Notes: a model not told the origin generated them from the sequence alone. Numbered from the stretch's first letter, positions 47,354 to 56,103 are shown. The stretch is DNA of 64,000 nucleotides from Vibrio parahaemolyticus (GCF_900460535.1 NZ_UHIL01000001.1:2604001-2668000), one strand, 5' to 3'. Numbers and translations: made by a program.

Positions 47354-47774
47354 ACGCACTTGCACTACTTTTATCGGGAAAAAGATTCTTTTGATTGCGT
47401 AACTTTTAGACACGACATCAGTGTCCGGTTTTGATGTTGTTTAAAACACCAAAATCGCAACATCCTATTAAAAACCTCGTCACATGAAATATGAGAGATT
47501 TATCAGGTGCGGTAGTCTAGCATTTTTTAGGAACTTGATGCCATGACCAATCATCAGAATAGAGGGGTAATTTCGATAGAATCAGGTCTAAAAGGTCAAA
47601 TATTAGTCATAAGTTTGACCGAACGCACAAATGACATATTCCACACATATCTTATGGAAATGAAATATTCACAGCCTGAAATATGCTTTAATTTATATTC
47701 ATTTGTTGAAACGCTGTTAACACATTTTTTAACCAACATTTGTGCCACATTTTTGTCCCACACAAAATGTAAAA
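47354..47774. other. Gap upstream of nqrA, presumed operon promoter region
   Basis: About 420 AT-rich bases separate the nqrA start from the bolA terminator. The nqr promoter must lie here. Near 47740 the plus strand has TTTGTGCCACATTTTTGTCC followed by CACACAAAATG, two loosely symmetric TGTG/CACA clusters. I cannot assign a regulator to them. Frames in the region lack coding character. Confidence 0.5.
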
Positions 47775-47801
47775 CAAAAAAAGATGGCCTAAGCCATCTT
47801 T
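47775..47801 (-). terminator. Rho-independent terminator after bolA
   Basis: On the minus strand AAGATGGC, a TTAG loop, and GCCATCTT are followed by TTTTTTG. It lies about 27 bases after the bolA stop. Confidence 0.88.
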
Positions 47802-47827
47802 CTAAAAACGTCTGGGTTGAAAGGGGG

Positions 47828-48145
<318 letters not shown>

Positions 48146-48179
48146 TCAATGATGCAAATGCCATAAGTATATACCCAAC

Positions 48180-48362
48180 TCATAAAGAGGTGGAGACTTG
48201 ATACTCTTTCCATTTTGCGACTTTGTTTCGCGTTAATACTAGCAAAGGTTCAGCCCATTCAGCACTGATGCGTTTAAAGCACGAGCCACAAGCTTGCCAC
48301 TTTACGCTATTTCGGCGAGTTAAATAGAAAATTTGACAGCTTTTTGTATCTACGTAAGCCAT
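48180..48362 (-). CDS. Hypothetical small protein divergent from rlmG
   Basis: This 60-residue frame (MAYVDTKSCQIFYLTRRNSV, with three cysteines, two of them in WQACGSCFKRISAEW, and a basic C-terminus KVAKWKEYQV) is plausible but unproven. I recognise no family. The start is unclear: ATGATG at 48365-48360 has no obvious ribosome binding site, and a TTG is available four codons further up. Only about 40-50 bases separate it from the divergent rlmG start. It is in line with bolA and lies 43 bases upstream of it, so it could be in the same transcript. Confidence 0.4.
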   Translation of the reverse strand: MAYVDTKSCQIFYLTRRNSVKWQACGSCFKRISAEWAEPLLVLTRNKVAKWKEYQVSTSL

Positions 48363-48410
48363 CATTTGCGACAATAATCACTAGTTTATTGAATCAACCT
48401 ACGTTTACTT

Positions 48411-49568
48411 ATGAAAACCGAATTGAATCTTCACGGTAGAAGCCTCACGCTTCATCGTTTTCCTAAGCGTTCTAACGAAACGCTTCAAGCTTGGGATGCG
48501 GGTGATGAGTACCTGATCAATCACGTCGAAGAAATGGCATTACCCGACCATCAAAACATCGTTGTTATCAATGACAACTTTGGTGCCCTCGCTTGCTGGT
48601 TTTCTGAAAAACATCATGTCACTTTTATGAGCGATTCTTTCGTCTCTCACAAAGGTGCTCAAAAAAATCTTGAAGACAATCAATGTAATAAAGTGGCATT
48701 TCTGACCACAATGGACAGTATTCCTGCGAATACAGATCTTGTGTTAGTCCAGCTACCTAAAAGTAATCGTCATCTTGTTTGGATCTTGAGCCAACTTCGC
48801 AAGATGCTTCCAACCGCTTGCCCTGTTATTGCTGTAAACAAAGCCAAAGAAATCCATACGTCTACATTAAAATTGTTCGAAAAATACCTTGGAGAGACTA
48901 AAACGTCACTGGCGTGGAAAAAGCATCGACTGGTCTTTTCTCAGGCCAATGCAGAACCAAGAATTGAAGTAGATCCAATCACGGCTTGGGATGTCGAAGG
49001 TGAACACATTCAGCTTAAAAACCTGCCAAATGTCTATTCAGGAGAAAGCTTAGATTTAGGTGCGCGTTTTATGCTGCAACATATTCCTCAAGACGCCTCA
49101 ATCAACCACATTATCGATTTGGGATGCGGTAACGGCGTCTTATCGGTAAAAGCAGGTCAACTCAATCCAAATGTAAGACTGACTTGCGTTGATGAAAGCT
49201 TCATGGCGCTTGAATCTGCCAAGCAGAACTTATTGGATAACTTGGGCGAAGGTCGCGACATTCAGTGCGTGGCCAATAACTGTTTGGATGGATTCAAACC
49301 TGACAGTTGCGATTTAATCATGTGTAACCCACCGTTCCATCAGCAACAAGCCATTACCGATCATATAGCATGGCAAATGTTCTGTGATGCAAAACAAATT
49401 TTGAACCAAAATGGCAAGTTACTCGTCATAGGAAACCGTCACCTCGGCTACGATGCCAAGTTGAAACGTCTGTTTGGTGATAAGAATGTGAAACTCATCG
49501 CTTCTAACAATAAGTTCGTGATTTTACAGGCAACAAAAAATCCTGCTAAATTAAGCGCAAAACAATAG
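48411..49568 (+). CDS. rlmG: 23S rRNA (guanine(1835)-N2)-methyltransferase RlmG
   Basis: RlmG methylates N2 of G1835 in 23S rRNA. The 385-residue product has the duplicated methyltransferase layout: a degenerate N-terminal copy (VVINDNFGALACWFSE, then LVLVQLPKSNRHLVWIL) and an active C-terminal copy. The active copy has HIIDLGCGNGVLSVKAGQL for SAM and the catalytic LIMCNPPFHQQQA. HTSTLKLFEKYLGETKTSLAW matches E. coli RlmG closely, which distinguishes it from RsmC. It is inserted between bolA and yajG, genes that are neighbours in E. coli. Confidence 0.95.
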   Translation: MKTELNLHGRSLTLHRFPKRSNETLQAWDAGDEYLINHVEEMALPDHQNIVVINDNFGALACWFSEKHHVTFMSDSFVSHKGAQKNLEDNQCNKVAFLTTMDSIPANTDLVLVQLPKSNRHLVWILSQLRKMLPTACPVIAVNKAKEIHTSTLKLFEKYLGETKTSLAWKKHRLVFSQANAEPRIEVDPITAWDVEGEHIQLKNLPNVYSGESLDLGARFMLQHIPQDASINHIIDLGCGNGVLSVKAGQLNPNVRLTCVDESFMALESAKQNLLDNLGEGRDIQCVANNCLDGFKPDSCDLIMCNPPFHQQQAITDHIAWQMFCDAKQILNQNGKLLVIGNRHLGYDAKLKRLFGDKNVKLIASNNKFVILQATKNPAKLSAKQ

Positions 49569-49604
49569 AGCTCTCCGAGCAAAATGTTTACAAGGAACAA
49601 TAAA

Positions 49605-50174
49605 ATGAAAAAACTGTTACTCGCGGCTTCGGTTGCATTGCTTACTGCATGTTCAGCGCCACAACAACCGCAACTGAACCTAATGCCTGAAAGCACCTTG
49701 AGCACCAATCCTATCGTACAAGGCAAAACATACAGCTTGACCAGCAAAGACGTGCGCGCAGCGCAGTACGTAGCTTTGGTTGATAACGGTCGTTCAAACA
49801 TTCTACCACTTCATGCGAAACAAAACTTACGCATTGCATTAGAAGAAGCTTTAGAGAAACAGTTCTCATCTCAAGGTTTCCACTCTGATTTAAACAGCAA
49901 CAACGCAATTGAACTGAATGTTCAAGAAGCGCTAGTGAACGTCAAACATTCCGTAATGGAAAACCAAATGGATGCCAAAGTGATACTAGAGATCACAGCA
50001 GAAACACCACAAGGCAAATTGGTGAAAACCTATACAGGTACTGCAAAACGCTCTGGCACTTTAAGCGCTTCAGATTCTGATATTGAAGAAACACTGAATG
50101 ATGTAGTGACGTTAACGCTTAAAGAAATTGCTAACGACCCAGAGCTTCGTCAGTACATGCAGGAGCGTTTCTAA
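49605..50174 (+). CDS. yajG: YajG family lipoprotein
   Basis: The 189-residue product is an outer-membrane-directed lipoprotein. The signal peptide MKKLLLAASVALLTACSAPQ has a clear lipobox (LTAC, Cys 16). AAGGA lies 9 bases before the ATG at 49605; an ATG seven codons upstream is less well placed. The mature part (LNLMPESTLSTNPIVQGKTY and KVILEITAETPQGKLVKTYT) matches the YajG family of unknown function. Its stop overlaps the start of the cyclophilin gene (TAATG), and ampG follows, keeping the yajG-ampG link seen in E. coli. Confidence 0.93.
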   Translation: MKKLLLAASVALLTACSAPQQPQLNLMPESTLSTNPIVQGKTYSLTSKDVRAAQYVALVDNGRSNILPLHAKQNLRIALEEALEKQFSSQGFHSDLNSNNAIELNVQEALVNVKHSVMENQMDAKVILEITAETPQGKLVKTYTGTAKRSGTLSASDSDIEETLNDVVTLTLKEIANDPELRQYMQERF

Positions 50175-50719
50175 TGTTACGCAAAGCGATTCTTTCTTTA
50201 GCATTACTTAGCTGCAGTGTTTGGGCAGGGCCAAAAGTGGCGTTTGAAACAACGTTAGGTTCATTTACCGTCGAGCTGAATGAAGAAAAAGCGCCAATCA
50301 CAGTAGCTAACTTTCTGAAATATGTAGAAGACGGCAGCTACGAAGGTACGATTTTCCATCGTATTATCCCAGGATTCATGGCACAAGGTGGCGGCTTTAA
50401 CCAAGACATGCAGATGGTGAAAACATACGCGCCAATCAAAAACGAAGGAAGTAATGGTCTGAACAATGACCGTGCAACCATCGCAATGGCACGCACCAAT
50501 GCACCAGACTCTGCAACTCGCCAATTCTTCGTCAACCTCGTCGACAATGACTTCCTAAACTATGGCGCTCGCCCACCGGGTTATGCGGTATTTGGTGAGG
50601 TGACTGAAGGATTCGACGTTATCGAAAAAATGGCACAGCAGCCGACCACTACAGTAGGTCGAATGCGTGATGTACCAGAGACGCAAATCGTAATTACTAA
50701 AGCAACGCTACTCAAATAG
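50174..50719 (+). CDS. Periplasmic cyclophilin-type peptidyl-prolyl isomerase
   Basis: The 181-residue product has a signal peptide (LRKAILSLALLSCSVWAGPK; cleavage near WAG) followed by a cyclophilin domain. The first strand is ETTLGSFTVELNEEKAPITV. The catalytic segment is TIFHRIIPGFMAQGGGF, with the active-site Arg in FHR, and the later part has MARTNAPDSATRQFFVNLVD. It is PpiA-like in location but could be called a secreted PpiB type. It is translationally coupled to yajG. Confidence 0.92.
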   Translation: MLRKAILSLALLSCSVWAGPKVAFETTLGSFTVELNEEKAPITVANFLKYVEDGSYEGTIFHRIIPGFMAQGGGFNQDMQMVKTYAPIKNEGSNGLNNDRATIAMARTNAPDSATRQFFVNLVDNDFLNYGARPPGYAVFGEVTEGFDVIEKMAQQPTTTVGRMRDVPETQIVITKATLLK

Positions 50720-50729
50720 CCAAATCCAT

Positions 50730-50757
50730 AAGCCCTTTGAATATTCGAAGGGCCTTC
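50730..50757 (+). terminator. Weak terminator-like hairpin after the cyclophilin gene
   Basis: GCCCTT and AAGGGC pair around a 10-base centre, followed by CTTCTCGTT, a poor T-run. It probably allows partial read-through into ampG. Confidence 0.4.
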
Positions 50758-50790
50758 TCGTTCCATGGCTTCATTTTATTGGATTGATTT

Positions 50791-52143
50791 ATGTCTTCAT
50801 TACCTTCCATCACTTGGTTGGAAACGGTAAAAAGTTACCTTGATAAGCGACTCATGTGGGTTTTCATGTTGGGCTGTTCTAGCGGTTTTCCATGGGTACT
50901 TATCGGCTCAAACATGTCTGGTTGGCTAAAAGACGCCGGCTTGACCCTTTCCGCAATCGGCTATTTTGGTAGTGTCTTTGCGGTCTATGCGATCAACTTT
51001 CTGTGGGCTCCCTTGGTCGACCGAGTGAAGTTACCGCTGTTATATCCTCTGCTTGGACAAAGACGCAGTTGGATCTTTTTCTGTCAAAGCATTGTGCTGG
51101 TTGCCACATTATTCATTGCAGGGGTCAATCCTGCGGAAAATCTCATTTTCGCCTCTCTGCTCGCCTTGTGTATTGCAACGGCATCGGCAACACAAGACAT
51201 CGCCATCGACGCTTTCCGAATTGATACTTTTCCAAAATCGGAAGAATCTAAGTTGCCACAAGCTTCGGCTATGGCAGTCATCGGATGGTGGACAGGCTAC
51301 TCATTGCCAGGATACTTGGCGTTTGTTAACGCCGATACTATCGGCTGGAACGGTGTGTATTACGGTATGGCAGCCGTTGTTGTGGTACTCATGGTGTTCA
51401 CTTTGTTAGTGGGCGAGCCAGTCACACAACGTGAAAAGCTCCAATCCGAAGCGGAACAAAGACACAAAGAAGTCGTCGGTTCAAAACTTGTGGCGTGGTT
51501 TACGGTCACCGTTGTTGAGCCTTTCCTCGATTTCTTCAACCGAAATGGTGTTCGCGTCGCGATAACCCTGTTGCTGTTTGTCTTCTTGTTTAAGATTGGC
51601 GAAGCATTTCTGGGCCGCATGTCGATTGCTTTCTACAAAGACATTGGCTTTAGCAACGAACAAATTGGCTACTACTCGAAGTTGATCGGATGGGGAGCCA
51701 CCATCTTCTTTACTCTCGTTGGCAGTATGTTCAATGTGAAGTTTGGTATCGTGCGCGGTTTGATGATTGGCGGCATTGCTATGTCAGCGAGTAACTTGAT
51801 GTTTGCTTGGATAGCATCTGTTGGCCCTAACGAGCATCTGTATTTAGCGACCATCATCGTTGATAACTTTACGACGGCATTTTCCACCGTGGCCTTTGTC
51901 TCGTTTCTGACTCTATTAACCGGGCAAGCGTTCTCTGCCACTCAATATGCATTGCTTGCGTCGCTAGGAAACTTTGGACGAACCACGCTAGCGTCATTCA
52001 GCGGTGAATTGGTTGACTACCTAAATGACTGGAGCACGTTTTTCATTCTCACGGCCGTAATGGTGATCCCGAGCTTGATCATGTTGTATTCACTGCGTCA
52101 TTACTTTACGGATCTTTTGGAAAAAGCGCGGCATAAGCACTAA
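50791..52143 (+). CDS. ampG: Muropeptide transporter AmpG
   Basis: AmpG is a major-facilitator permease that imports GlcNAc-anhydroMurNAc peptides for cell-wall recycling and AmpC beta-lactamase signalling. The 450-residue product has 12-14 membrane segments. Family-typical stretches are GFPWVLIGSNMSGWLKDAGL, FLWAPLVDRVKLPLLYPLLG with the following QRRSWIFF, and ATQDIAIDAFRIDTF. It ends the yajG-cyclophilin-ampG unit. The product acts with lytic transglycosylases such as MltA, encoded about 10 kb away. Confidence 0.95.
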   Translation: MSSLPSITWLETVKSYLDKRLMWVFMLGCSSGFPWVLIGSNMSGWLKDAGLTLSAIGYFGSVFAVYAINFLWAPLVDRVKLPLLYPLLGQRRSWIFFCQSIVLVATLFIAGVNPAENLIFASLLALCIATASATQDIAIDAFRIDTFPKSEESKLPQASAMAVIGWWTGYSLPGYLAFVNADTIGWNGVYYGMAAVVVVLMVFTLLVGEPVTQREKLQSEAEQRHKEVVGSKLVAWFTVTVVEPFLDFFNRNGVRVAITLLLFVFLFKIGEAFLGRMSIAFYKDIGFSNEQIGYYSKLIGWGATIFFTLVGSMFNVKFGIVRGLMIGGIAMSASNLMFAWIASVGPNEHLYLATIIVDNFTTAFSTVAFVSFLTLLTGQAFSATQYALLASLGNFGRTTLASFSGELVDYLNDWSTFFILTAVMVIPSLIMLYSLRHYFTDLLEKARHKH

Positions 52144-52172
52144 CGACCGCAAATTTGCTCAAAAGTAAGAAT

Positions 52173-52204
52173 AAAAAACCACTGCACAATACGGTGGTTT
52201 TTTT
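52173..52204. terminator. Bidirectional terminator
   Basis: AAAAAACCAC and GTGGTTTTTT form a 10-bp stem with A and T runs, between the converging ampG and chrR genes. Confidence 0.82.
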
Positions 52205-52229
52205 CTATACAAAACGCGGCGTTTTAAGC

Positions 52230-52889
52230 TTACGGGTAAAGCCCTTTGCCGAACAAGTTGAAGATTCGTGCAACACCTTGCGTGAAAATCATTGGCTCAG
52301 TGAGTACCGTTAAACACAAACAGTCTTCACCTTCCTGAGTAAAGGGGCTGTGTTTGACTGAGGCATCACGTATCATCAAGTCGCCTTCTTCATACTGCCC
52401 GTCTTCATCGCTAAATCCACCATGCAGAACCAGTGTGGATTCCAACCCTCTGTGCGTGTGTTGCGGGATTTGTACATTTTCGCCGATGTACATCAGGCTC
52501 ACTCGAGCATCTTCACCCAAATCAATTTGTGCACTGAAAACTTTCCCACCGTAGCTTCGCCACGATCCCACCAAATCAGAAAAGCGCACTAACGTTTTTG
52601 GAAGCTCGAAGCTTTTACCTGCGACATTGACGAAAGCTGTATCTTGAATCACCACATTGTCGTTCACAGGTTCTGCGTTAATAATGTCGTTCAACATGTC
52701 ATCAAACTCAGGTGAATACTCTGATGGACTTTCGCTCACTGTATTTGCTTGACTTGCTTCTACTTGGTTTACATACGCTCGGCACTTTGAGCACGTCTCT
52801 AAATGTGTGGCGACCACAAGACCAGAAACCGCATCAATGCTGCCCGAAGCGTATGCTTCTAACAAGTTGTTATCTGGATGTTTGTTCAT
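52230..52889 (-). CDS. chrR: ChrR-type zinc anti-sigma factor with cupin domain
   Basis: ChrR-type proteins hold the ECF sigma factor RpoE inactive and release it in response to singlet oxygen. The 219-residue product has the N-terminal zinc anti-sigma domain with H4, H29, C33 and C36 (in ATHLETCSKC). This is the same spacing as the zinc ligands recalled for Rhodobacter ChrR (H6, H31, C35, C38). The C-terminal cupin has QIPQHTHRGLESTLVLHGGF and SVKHSPFTQEG, supplying the second metal site. It overlaps the sigma gene by four bases (ATGA), as expected for a matched pair. Confidence 0.9.
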   Translation of the reverse strand: MNKHPDNNLLEAYASGSIDAVSGLVVATHLETCSKCRAYVNQVEASQANTVSESPSEYSPEFDDMLNDIINAEPVNDNVVIQDTAFVNVAGKSFELPKTLVRFSDLVGSWRSYGGKVFSAQIDLGEDARVSLMYIGENVQIPQHTHRGLESTLVLHGGFSDEDGQYEEGDLMIRDASVKHSPFTQEGEDCLCLTVLTEPMIFTQGVARIFNLFGKGLYP

Positions 52890-53470
52890 AGTTGCTCCGT
52901 ATGCATTGAGTGCCTTAACTTTTCTACGGCAAGTCTTAACCGAGACTTCACCGTGCCTAGTGGTATGTCAAAAAGTTCCGCTACTTGCTGATGTGGCAGT
53001 TCTTCGAGATAAACCGCTTGCAATACGTCTCTCTGATTTTTGGGCAAAATATCAAGAAACTTCACCACCTGTTCCTTCAACATGTCTTGTTCTGGAGAAT
53101 AATGATCAACCAAATCTGGCGGATAATATTCCGATGGCCAAATGTCATCAGAATGGATGTGAAGCTCTTTACCCTTTTGTTTTCTGAGTAAGTCAAAACA
53201 CAAGTTGCGGATAATCGTGTATATCCACGTCGATAACGCACTCTTCTTTCCATCGTAAAGATGAGCTTTTTGCCAGACCGTTGCCATGGTTTCTTGAACC
53301 ATCTCCATAGCAACTTGCTCATTACCAACGTGCTTGTAGGCAAACTGTTTTAGCTTGGGTGCATAAAAACGGAATACGAACGCAAAAGCCTCTCTATCTT
53401 TGGCTTTTACTTTATCCATGTAAGCGTTCCATTCATTTCGCCCCAATTTTTGTGGGCTATCACTCATCAT
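52886..53470 (-). CDS. ECF RNA polymerase sigma factor (RpoE/ChrR type)
   Basis: The 194-residue protein has sigma region 2 (about 25-95: REAFAFVFRFYAPKLKQF, STWIYTIIRNLCFDLLRKQK) and region 4 (about 130-185: LPKNQRDVLQAVYLEELPHQ and VAELFDIPLGTVKSRLRLAV). The ChrR partner directly downstream places it in the ECF11-like group that responds to singlet oxygen. This is distinct from the sigma-E controlled by RseP. It is the third gene of a likely operon with the LON-domain gene and the broken DUF4397 gene. MMSD could also start at the second Met. A 6-bp GGGAGG/CCTCCC hairpin lies just upstream. Confidence 0.93.
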   Translation of the reverse strand: MMSDSPQKLGRNEWNAYMDKVKAKDREAFAFVFRFYAPKLKQFAYKHVGNEQVAMEMVQETMATVWQKAHLYDGKKSALSTWIYTIIRNLCFDLLRKQKGKELHIHSDDIWPSEYYPPDLVDHYSPEQDMLKEQVVKFLDILPKNQRDVLQAVYLEELPHQQVAELFDIPLGTVKSRLRLAVEKLRHSMHTEQL

Positions 53471-53487
53471 AATCAGCCTTTACTATA

Positions 53488-53505
53488 GGGAGGCTCTCAC
53501 CTCCC
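53488..53505 (-). repeat. Small GC hairpin before the ECF sigma gene
   Basis: GGGAGG and CCTCCC pair around a 6-base loop in the 41-base gap between the DUF4397 pseudogene and the sigma gene. It lacks a T-run, so it may stabilise the 3' part of the mRNA or attenuate transcription. Confidence 0.4.
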
Positions 53506-53511
53506 TTCTTC

Positions 53512-54287
53512 CTAATCGGTGATGTCATCAACGAGAAGATTGAAGCCACCATTGTTTCCGTCATCAATAGCAACCACTTGGTAGACAACACCATTCATTA
53601 AGTCTACTGGTAGCGAATCGATCGCGACCGCGTCAGGGTTGCCTGCGACGGTGACAGTTACGTAGTAAGTGCCTGCCGCAACATACAATCCTTTCGCACT
53701 TTCTTTATACGCAAAGTTTGTGATGGTTGGATCACTGCCCTCTATCCCTACTGACGTTGTGAGGTAGATATCAACCATCTCTGCTACTGGGTTGGCTGCC
53801 GCATGAGTCACGTTTAACGTCGCACTGGTTGCCACCGCTCTTCTCATGTCTTCACCATTAAAGACTCTATCGCAATAAAAGGGCTTACAACTCCGACAGC
53901 ATATACGCTGTCATATTTCCCGCCATCAACCCTTAGTCCATCAACATCAATTATCGGATGACTCGTAGTGCCATCGACAAGATGCCCTACTCGAACTTAG
54001 CTTGGTTTCCTGTGATTTCAATTATAGAAGAGGAGGAACCATCAGGAACGAGGTGCTTAACTGGTAAAGAGCTACTTGAATCACCAGTATTAATAGCTGC
54101 AATGGTCAAATTGGAGTTCGCAGAAAGCGTGACTGCACCCGAATCAAAAACAACGGAGTCGCCCACGATTAATCTAACTTGATAGTCTCCTGCTGGAATG
54201 TTCGATTGTGTCAGTGTCTGATGAACCACAAGCGGCTAAACCTAAAGCCATTGCCAATATTGCAGCGACTCAGCTCAATCCTTTCAT
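53512..54287 (-). pseudogene. Decayed DUF4397-type lipoprotein gene
   Basis: Starting at the ATG at 54287, which overlaps the upstream stop as ATGA, the minus strand encodes a lipoprotein signal (MKGLS, stop, VAAILAMALGLAACGSSD) broken by TGA at codon 6. The frame then shifts into SNIPAGDYQVRLIVGDSVVF and runs to a stop after NQAKFE. It shifts again to GHLVDGTTSHPIIDVDGLRV and VSPFIAIESLMVKT, stops, and shifts once more to ATLNVTHAAANPVAEMVDIY and onwards to DDITD. The pieces match the VHA...VPAGTYxVTV pattern of DUF4397. At least four lesions, and perhaps an internal deletion in the first repeat, point to a real pseudogene rather than one sequencing error. Confidence 0.8.
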
Positions 54288-54880
54288 ATCCTTGCCTCTT
54301 TGTTTGAAGGGGCTTCGATTGCTTGGTTAAGAAATCGCAATGCAGGACGGCAATCTTGAGCGCCGACTAAGCTTTCAAACAAATGACTGTCTAGGGGCAA
54401 CAACTCTAACCATCGTTGCGTGACCCAAATTGGATCATCGTAAAAGCGATGCTGATACAACGTTCCGAGTTGGGGAAACTGTTCATATACTTGGGCGAGT
54501 TGTTGACTCAAATACCCAAAGTCGAGCTGTTGAGAAGGCGTTTGCCAATTATCCAACCAATCGACTTCGGCGTGTCGTAATCCATCAGCGTCAGCGCGTA
54601 CACGTTTCACTGTAAAACGTTTTTCGCCGACGACGGTGATACCAAGAAGCCCATCACTAAGCGTTTCGAAATCAACCATCTTGACCAAAGTGCCGATCGA
54701 AGAAACATTTCCCACCGCTTTTGGATCACCATCACTGCCCACAAGGCAAACACCAAACCCCACATTTTGCAAACTACACTCTTTCACCATGCGCTTATAT
54801 CTAGGTTCAAAAATACGCAGATTCATCTTGCCTTCGGGTAGTACAACCGAGGTGAGCGGGAATAACATGACTTCTTTCAT
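54284..54880 (-). CDS. LON-substrate-binding-domain protein
   Basis: The 198-residue product consists of a stand-alone LON N-terminal (PUA-like) domain, without the ATPase and protease parts of Lon. It starts MKEVMLFPLTSVVLPEGKMN and has LRIFEPRYKRMVKEC, GFGVCLVGSDGDPKAVGNVS, and IGTLVKMVDFETLSDGLLGI. Similar proteins are common in gammaproteobacteria; their role is unclear, with substrate recognition proposed. Its TGA stop overlaps the next ATG. As first gene downstream of a TGATCC-type promoter it may belong to the ECF/ChrR regulon (inference). Confidence 0.88.
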   Translation of the reverse strand: MKEVMLFPLTSVVLPEGKMNLRIFEPRYKRMVKECSLQNVGFGVCLVGSDGDPKAVGNVSSIGTLVKMVDFETLSDGLLGITVVGEKRFTVKRVRADADGLRHAEVDWLDNWQTPSQQLDFGYLSQQLAQVYEQFPQLGTLYQHRFYDDPIWVTQRWLELLPLDSHLFESLVGAQDCRPALRFLNQAIEAPSNKEARI

Positions 54881-54905
54881 TCAAACGTCCTCTTTGGTTC
54901 TCCGA

Positions 54906-54934
54906 TTCATACGAACGCCTTATTACTCGGATCA
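54906..54934 (-). promoter_or_regulatory. Candidate ECF (RpoE/ChrR-type) promoter
   Basis: On the minus strand TGATCC (54934-54929), a 17-base spacer and TATGAA (54911-54906) lie about 25 bases before the LON-domain gene. TGATCC is the -35 element I recall for RpoE/ChrR-type sigma factors, and such systems are usually autoregulated. Confidence 0.5.
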
Positions 54935-55203
54935 CTAACGATTTGTGTTGGTTAATCGACTGGCTTAAAAAGTCATAAAATCGCTTACGCAAACGATCTA
55001 AATCACATATTTATTGCAAGATAATGCAACAAACAAAAAGTTCCGTAAATAAAGATAAGTTCGTGACACACCTCACTAAAAACGTTCATTTTTGCACCCT
55101 TTATCACTTTCATTTGCGATTTTTATCGCTATTATTCCCGCCAATTGGAAAGCGCAGCACAGATTGCGTGTTCTGAATCATTACAAACATAGAGAGTCCC
55201 CTT
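54935..55203. other. Intergenic region between LON-domain gene and ompK
   Basis: AT-rich gap that should contain the ompK promoter. TATTAT at about 55130 is a possible -10 with a poor -35. No open frame or long inverted repeat is visible. The ompK ribosome binding site (AGAGAG) lies at about 55190. Confidence 0.5.
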
Positions 55204-55995
55204 ATGCGTAAATCACTTTTAGCTCTTAGCCTTCTAGCGGCTACATCAGCTCCAGTATTAGCTGCAGATTACTCTGACGGCGATATCCACAAAAACGATT
55301 ACAAGTGGATGCAATTTAACCTAATGGGTGCATTCAACGAACTTCCTGGTTTCCCTGATGGTTCGAACCACGACTACCTAGAAATGGAATTCGGCGGCCG
55401 CTCTGGTATTTTCGACCTTTACGGTTACGTTGACGTATTCAACCTAGCTTCTGACCCAGGCAGCGACAAATCTGGCAAAGAAAAAATCTTCATGAAGTTT
55501 GCTCCACGTATGTCTCTAGATGCTGTAACTGGTAAAGACTTGTCTTTCGGCCCAGTTCAAGAACTATACGTTTCTACTCTAATGGAGTGGGGCGGTGCTT
55601 CTGAAGTTAACTCACAAAAAATCGGTCTAGGTTCTGACGTGATGGTACCTTGGTTAGGTAAAATCGGTCTAAACCTATACGGTACTTACGATAGCAACAA
55701 GAAAGATTGGAACGGTTACCAAATCTCGACTAACTGGTTCAAACCATTCTACTTCTTCGAGAACGGTTCATTCATTTCTTACCAAGGTTACATCGACTGG
55801 CAATTTGGTATGAAAGATGAGTACTCTTCATCTAGCTACGGCGGTGCTATGTTCAACGGTATCTACTGGCACTCTGATCGCTTTGCTGTTGGTTACGGTC
55901 TAAAAGGCTACAAAAACATCTACGGTATCAAAGAAGTTAATGGTGTAGATTCAACTGGCTTCGGTCACTACATCGCAGTAACTTACAAGTTCTAA
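55204..55995 (+). CDS. ompK: Outer membrane protein OmpK (Tsx-like, phage KVP40 receptor type)
   Basis: The 263-residue product has a signal peptide (cleavage after VLA, residue 20) and a mature start ADYSDGDIHKNDYKWMQFNL typical of vibrio OmpK. The rest is a 12-strand barrel of the nucleoside-specific Tsx/channel-forming family, ending in YIAVTYKF with a terminal Phe. OmpK of V. parahaemolyticus is known as the receptor of broad-host vibriophage KVP40. Codon use is strongly biased (many CTA, GGT, AAC and TAC codons), suggesting high expression. It is a single-gene unit with its own terminator. Confidence 0.95.
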   Translation: MRKSLLALSLLAATSAPVLAADYSDGDIHKNDYKWMQFNLMGAFNELPGFPDGSNHDYLEMEFGGRSGIFDLYGYVDVFNLASDPGSDKSGKEKIFMKFAPRMSLDAVTGKDLSFGPVQELYVSTLMEWGGASEVNSQKIGLGSDVMVPWLGKIGLNLYGTYDSNKKDWNGYQISTNWFKPFYFFENGSFISYQGYIDWQFGMKDEYSSSSYGGAMFNGIYWHSDRFAVGYGLKGYKNIYGIKEVNGVDSTGFGHYIAVTYKF

Positions 55996-56015
55996 TTGAA
56001 CCGATAAGTTTCCTC

Positions 56016-56043
56016 AAAAATGGCGCCAATTGGCGCCATTTTT
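56016..56043 (+). terminator. Rho-independent terminator after ompK
   Basis: AAAAATGGCGCC and GGCGCCATTTTT pair perfectly with a 4-base loop and T-run, 21 bases after the ompK stop. Confidence 0.88.
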
Positions 56044-56103
56044 ATTTGCTTTCCTCTCTCCCCTCATTATCCTTGCAGCAAACCTTTTTACTGAGAGCGT
56101 TTG

